Shown here: piece after piece, positions 62,679 to 64,000 of the stretch
How the letters are laid out: each line of letters begins with the position of its first letter
How positions within the stretch are numbered: position 1 is the first letter of the stretch
Assembly: GCA_902826775.1 (NCBI GenBank)
Contig: CADEHE010000007.1
Location: 124,001-188,000 of the forward strand
DNA: 64,000 nt
Source of the DNA: an uncultured Pseudomonadota bacterium
GTDB taxonomy: Bacteria > Pseudomonadota > Gammaproteobacteria > Burkholderiales > JALYOK01
Direction: 5' to 3'
Made by a program: the position numbers and the translations under genes
The notes under the pieces: model-generated
Database searches by the model: none
What the model was told of the DNA's origin: nothing
What the model saw: only the letters and a program-made list of their open reading frames with translations

Positions 62679-63680
62679 CTATTGCCAATCAACGCTGACT
62701 CTGATCGGGCAATGATCCGACAGCTCGGCGCGGTCGCGTCGGGGGAGTTTGGGCAGCGGCAGTTGCTCGAACGATTCGGCGCGCACGCGCGGGCGCATCG
62801 ATCCTTTGAAGATCACATGATCGATAAAGTGCCGGCTGCCTTCGCGGCACGCGTCGATCTGCTCGCGCCCCCAGGTGACCCGATACAGCTTGGCGCCGGG
62901 CGGCTCATTGTCGTTTAGCTCCGGAAAAATCGCGATCGTCTGGCCGGTTTCGTCGCGCGCGGTCTTGGATTTTTCGAGCGGTGCATCAAAGCGGCGGTTG
63001 AAGTCGCCGATGACCATCCAATCGTGCCCGTCCGCCGTGTGTTGATCGATCCATGCTTCAAGGGCGGGCACCTGTTGGCCGAGCACATGGCAGGTCTCGA
63101 TGCCCTCCTCCCGATCGCGTTTGGTGGCGTAGTCGTCGGTCAGCTTCTTGTCGAAGCAGCCGGACTTCAGGTGCACCGAGAGCAGGTAGAGCAGCCGCCC
63201 GTTGGACTGCTTGATTACCAGTTCGGCACCGCTGCGGGCGTGGTGCGGGAAGGCCTGCGCCAAGGCGGCATAGTCGTTGAACCCGACTACGTCAGCGCGG
63301 CCCTTGCGCACGGCAAAACCGGTACGCTGGATCCACGGACTTCGCGCATTGACGTAGAGATCGTATTCTTCGCTCGGGAATACCCGCCCCAGCGCTTCGT
63401 TGTCTTCGACTTCCTGCACGCTGATCACGTCCGCGGCGAGCTGCGCCGCGATCGTCTTCAGCTGCCTGTAGCGCGCGGTGTCGCGGCATACCCAGCGCAT
63501 GGGATGCAGCTCGTCGAGCTGCTCGCGCTGCTTGGGTTTGAGAGCGCGGCAGCTTTGATAGTCCGCGTCGCTGAGTGGTGCGCTGCGCAGCCAGGATAGG
63601 TTCCAACTCGCGAGCGTAAGCTCGGCGCCCGCCGCGCCGCCGCCGAAAAGCGCGATCGTGAGCGCGAACGCAGCGCGCAT
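62679..63680 (-). CDS. Secreted endonuclease/exonuclease/phosphatase-family protein
   Basis: 333 residues with a signal peptide (ends AGAE). EEP motifs: LASWNLSWL, VISVQEVED (metal-binding Glu), SVHLKSGC, IGDFNRR (Asp/Asn), DHVIF and LSDHCPI (catalytic Asp-His). Complete. Substrate could be DNA, RNA or a phosphoester in the periplasm. It starts 5 nt after the stop of the gene on its right. Confidence 0.88.
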   Translation of the reverse strand: MRAAFALTIALFGGGAAGAELTLASWNLSWLRSAPLSDADYQSCRALKPKQREQLDELHPMRWVCRDTARYRQLKTIAAQLAADVISVQEVEDNEALGRVFPSEEYDLYVNARSPWIQRTGFAVRKGRADVVGFNDYAALAQAFPHHARSGAELVIKQSNGRLLYLLSVHLKSGCFDKKLTDDYATKRDREEGIETCHVLGQQVPALEAWIDQHTADGHDWMVIGDFNRRFDAPLEKSKTARDETGQTIAIFPELNDNEPPGAKLYRVTWGREQIDACREGSRHFIDHVIFKGSMRPRVRAESFEQLPLPKLPRRDRAELSDHCPIRVSVDWQ

Positions 63681-63685
63681 GCCGC

Positions 63686-64000
63686 TTAAGCCGGCGCGTA
63701 ACCCTCCCCCTCGCGCTTGATTTCTTTGCTCCTACGCAATGTCTTGTACAAGTAGTTCATGTTGTTCGCCACATTCCCGCCGCCAAACTTAAACCCTGCT
63801 TTTTGGACGTCGTCGTAAAGCTGCTTTGCGCCGACCGGCTCTTTCTTGGCTTGACGGTACTGACCGAGTACGTGAAACAGCGCGCTGCTGAGTGTGATTT
63901 TGCCGGATCGCTTACCGGCGCGCTTCGCTGGCTTGCGAGGCGTAGCGGCCTTCTTCGTATTAGTCGGCTGCGCAACTTTGCCGCGCTTGCGCTTCTGGCG
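63686..64000 (-). CDS. 3' end of a gene cut by the window edge (basic protein with C-terminal wHTH-like part)
   Basis: Open from the right edge to TAA at 63686. The first part is Lys/Arg/Pro-rich (KRGKVAQPTNTKKAATPRK). The last about 60 residues (ALFHVLGQYRQAKKEP, then LYDDVQKAGFKFGGGNVANN) look like a small winged-helix domain. Start lies outside the window. Possibly nucleic-acid binding. Confidence 0.6.
   Translation of the reverse strand, partial: RQKRKRGKVAQPTNTKKAATPRKPAKRAGKRSGKITLSSALFHVLGQYRQAKKEPVGAKQLYDDVQKAGFKFGGGNVANNMNYLYKTLRRSKEIKREGEGYAPA

Noticed and set aside
1-64000. CRISPR arrays, tRNA and rRNA genes
   Set aside because: I saw no regularly spaced repeats and no tRNA or rRNA sequence that I could recognise by eye. 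A dedicated tRNA/rRNA search was not possible.

Overview
The window is GC-rich proteobacterial DNA (probably a beta- or gammaproteobacterium, judging by TolC/RND/MFP envelope efflux systems, lipoproteins, CusCBA and Pbr-like genes, PolB-type DNA polymerase II and FNR-type operators). About 50 kb of it (roughly 2.9-51 kb) is one accessory metal-handling region. The two edges (1-2.2 kb and 51-64 kb) carry more ordinary genes. I cannot name the species.

Layout. (1) 1-2221: a tyrosinase/von Willebrand A protein running off the left edge. (2) 2976-9035: an operon with an FNR-type operator: MFP adaptor, sulfide:quinone-reductase-like flavoprotein, RND permease and a DUF2892 membrane protein. (3) 9169-10477: an IS256-family element. 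(4) 10841-20415: a CzcI/CzcCBA divalent-cation efflux cluster with a PII-like protein, a lipoprotein, His-rich secreted proteins, a ZIP transporter and a 2OG-Fe(II) oxygenase-like protein. (5) 20619-24904: a CadR/PbrR-type MerR regulator divergent from a CxxCH protein and a CPC-type P1B ATPase, then a second lipoprotein paralogous to the one in (4). (6) 25204-34971, minus strand: a CusCBA Cu(I)/Ag(I) exporter with a CusB-CusF fusion, methyltransferase, patatin-like lipoprotein and several small secreted proteins. (7) 35088-50702, plus strand: an ArsR-centred region with three ArsR genes, one intact and two broken P1B ATPases, a PbrT-like FTR1/cytochrome c permease, cytochrome and Met-rich proteins, a beta-propeller, cytochrome b561, an ABC-type binding protein, a damaged histidine kinase, a PbrB fragment and a PbrC-like signal peptidase. 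(8) 51079-64000, mostly minus strand: GGDEF-EAL protein, DUF6880-like protein, DNA polymerase II, frameshifted SRAP, an IS200/IS605 element with tnpB, and an endonuclease/exonuclease/phosphatase protein.

The main discovery is in region 7. Four promoters (35.1, 38.3, 40.3 and 46.1 kb) share an 8-8-8 inverted repeat with consensus half-sites ATAGTTGC and GCAACTAT. The 8-nt spacer always holds the -10 hexamer at the same offset. I infer that this is the operator of the three near-identical ArsR repressors, making one regulon of four transcription units: arsR1-pbrT; cytochrome c lipoprotein-SHOCT-Met-rich protein; beta-propeller-cytochrome b561-arsR2-ATPase; and binding protein-arsR3-ATPase remnant-kinase-pbrC. 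The 38.3-kb promoter also has an FNR-like box at about the class II position (-41.5), so metal and oxygen/redox signals probably converge there.

The region has been heavily rearranged. The arsR-ATPase cassette is present three times, the ATPase is destroyed in two, and the arsR copies show a mosaic pattern expected from gene conversion. Remnants of a Tn3-type resolvase, a TolC protein, a PAP2 phosphatase and a histidine phosphatase are also visible.
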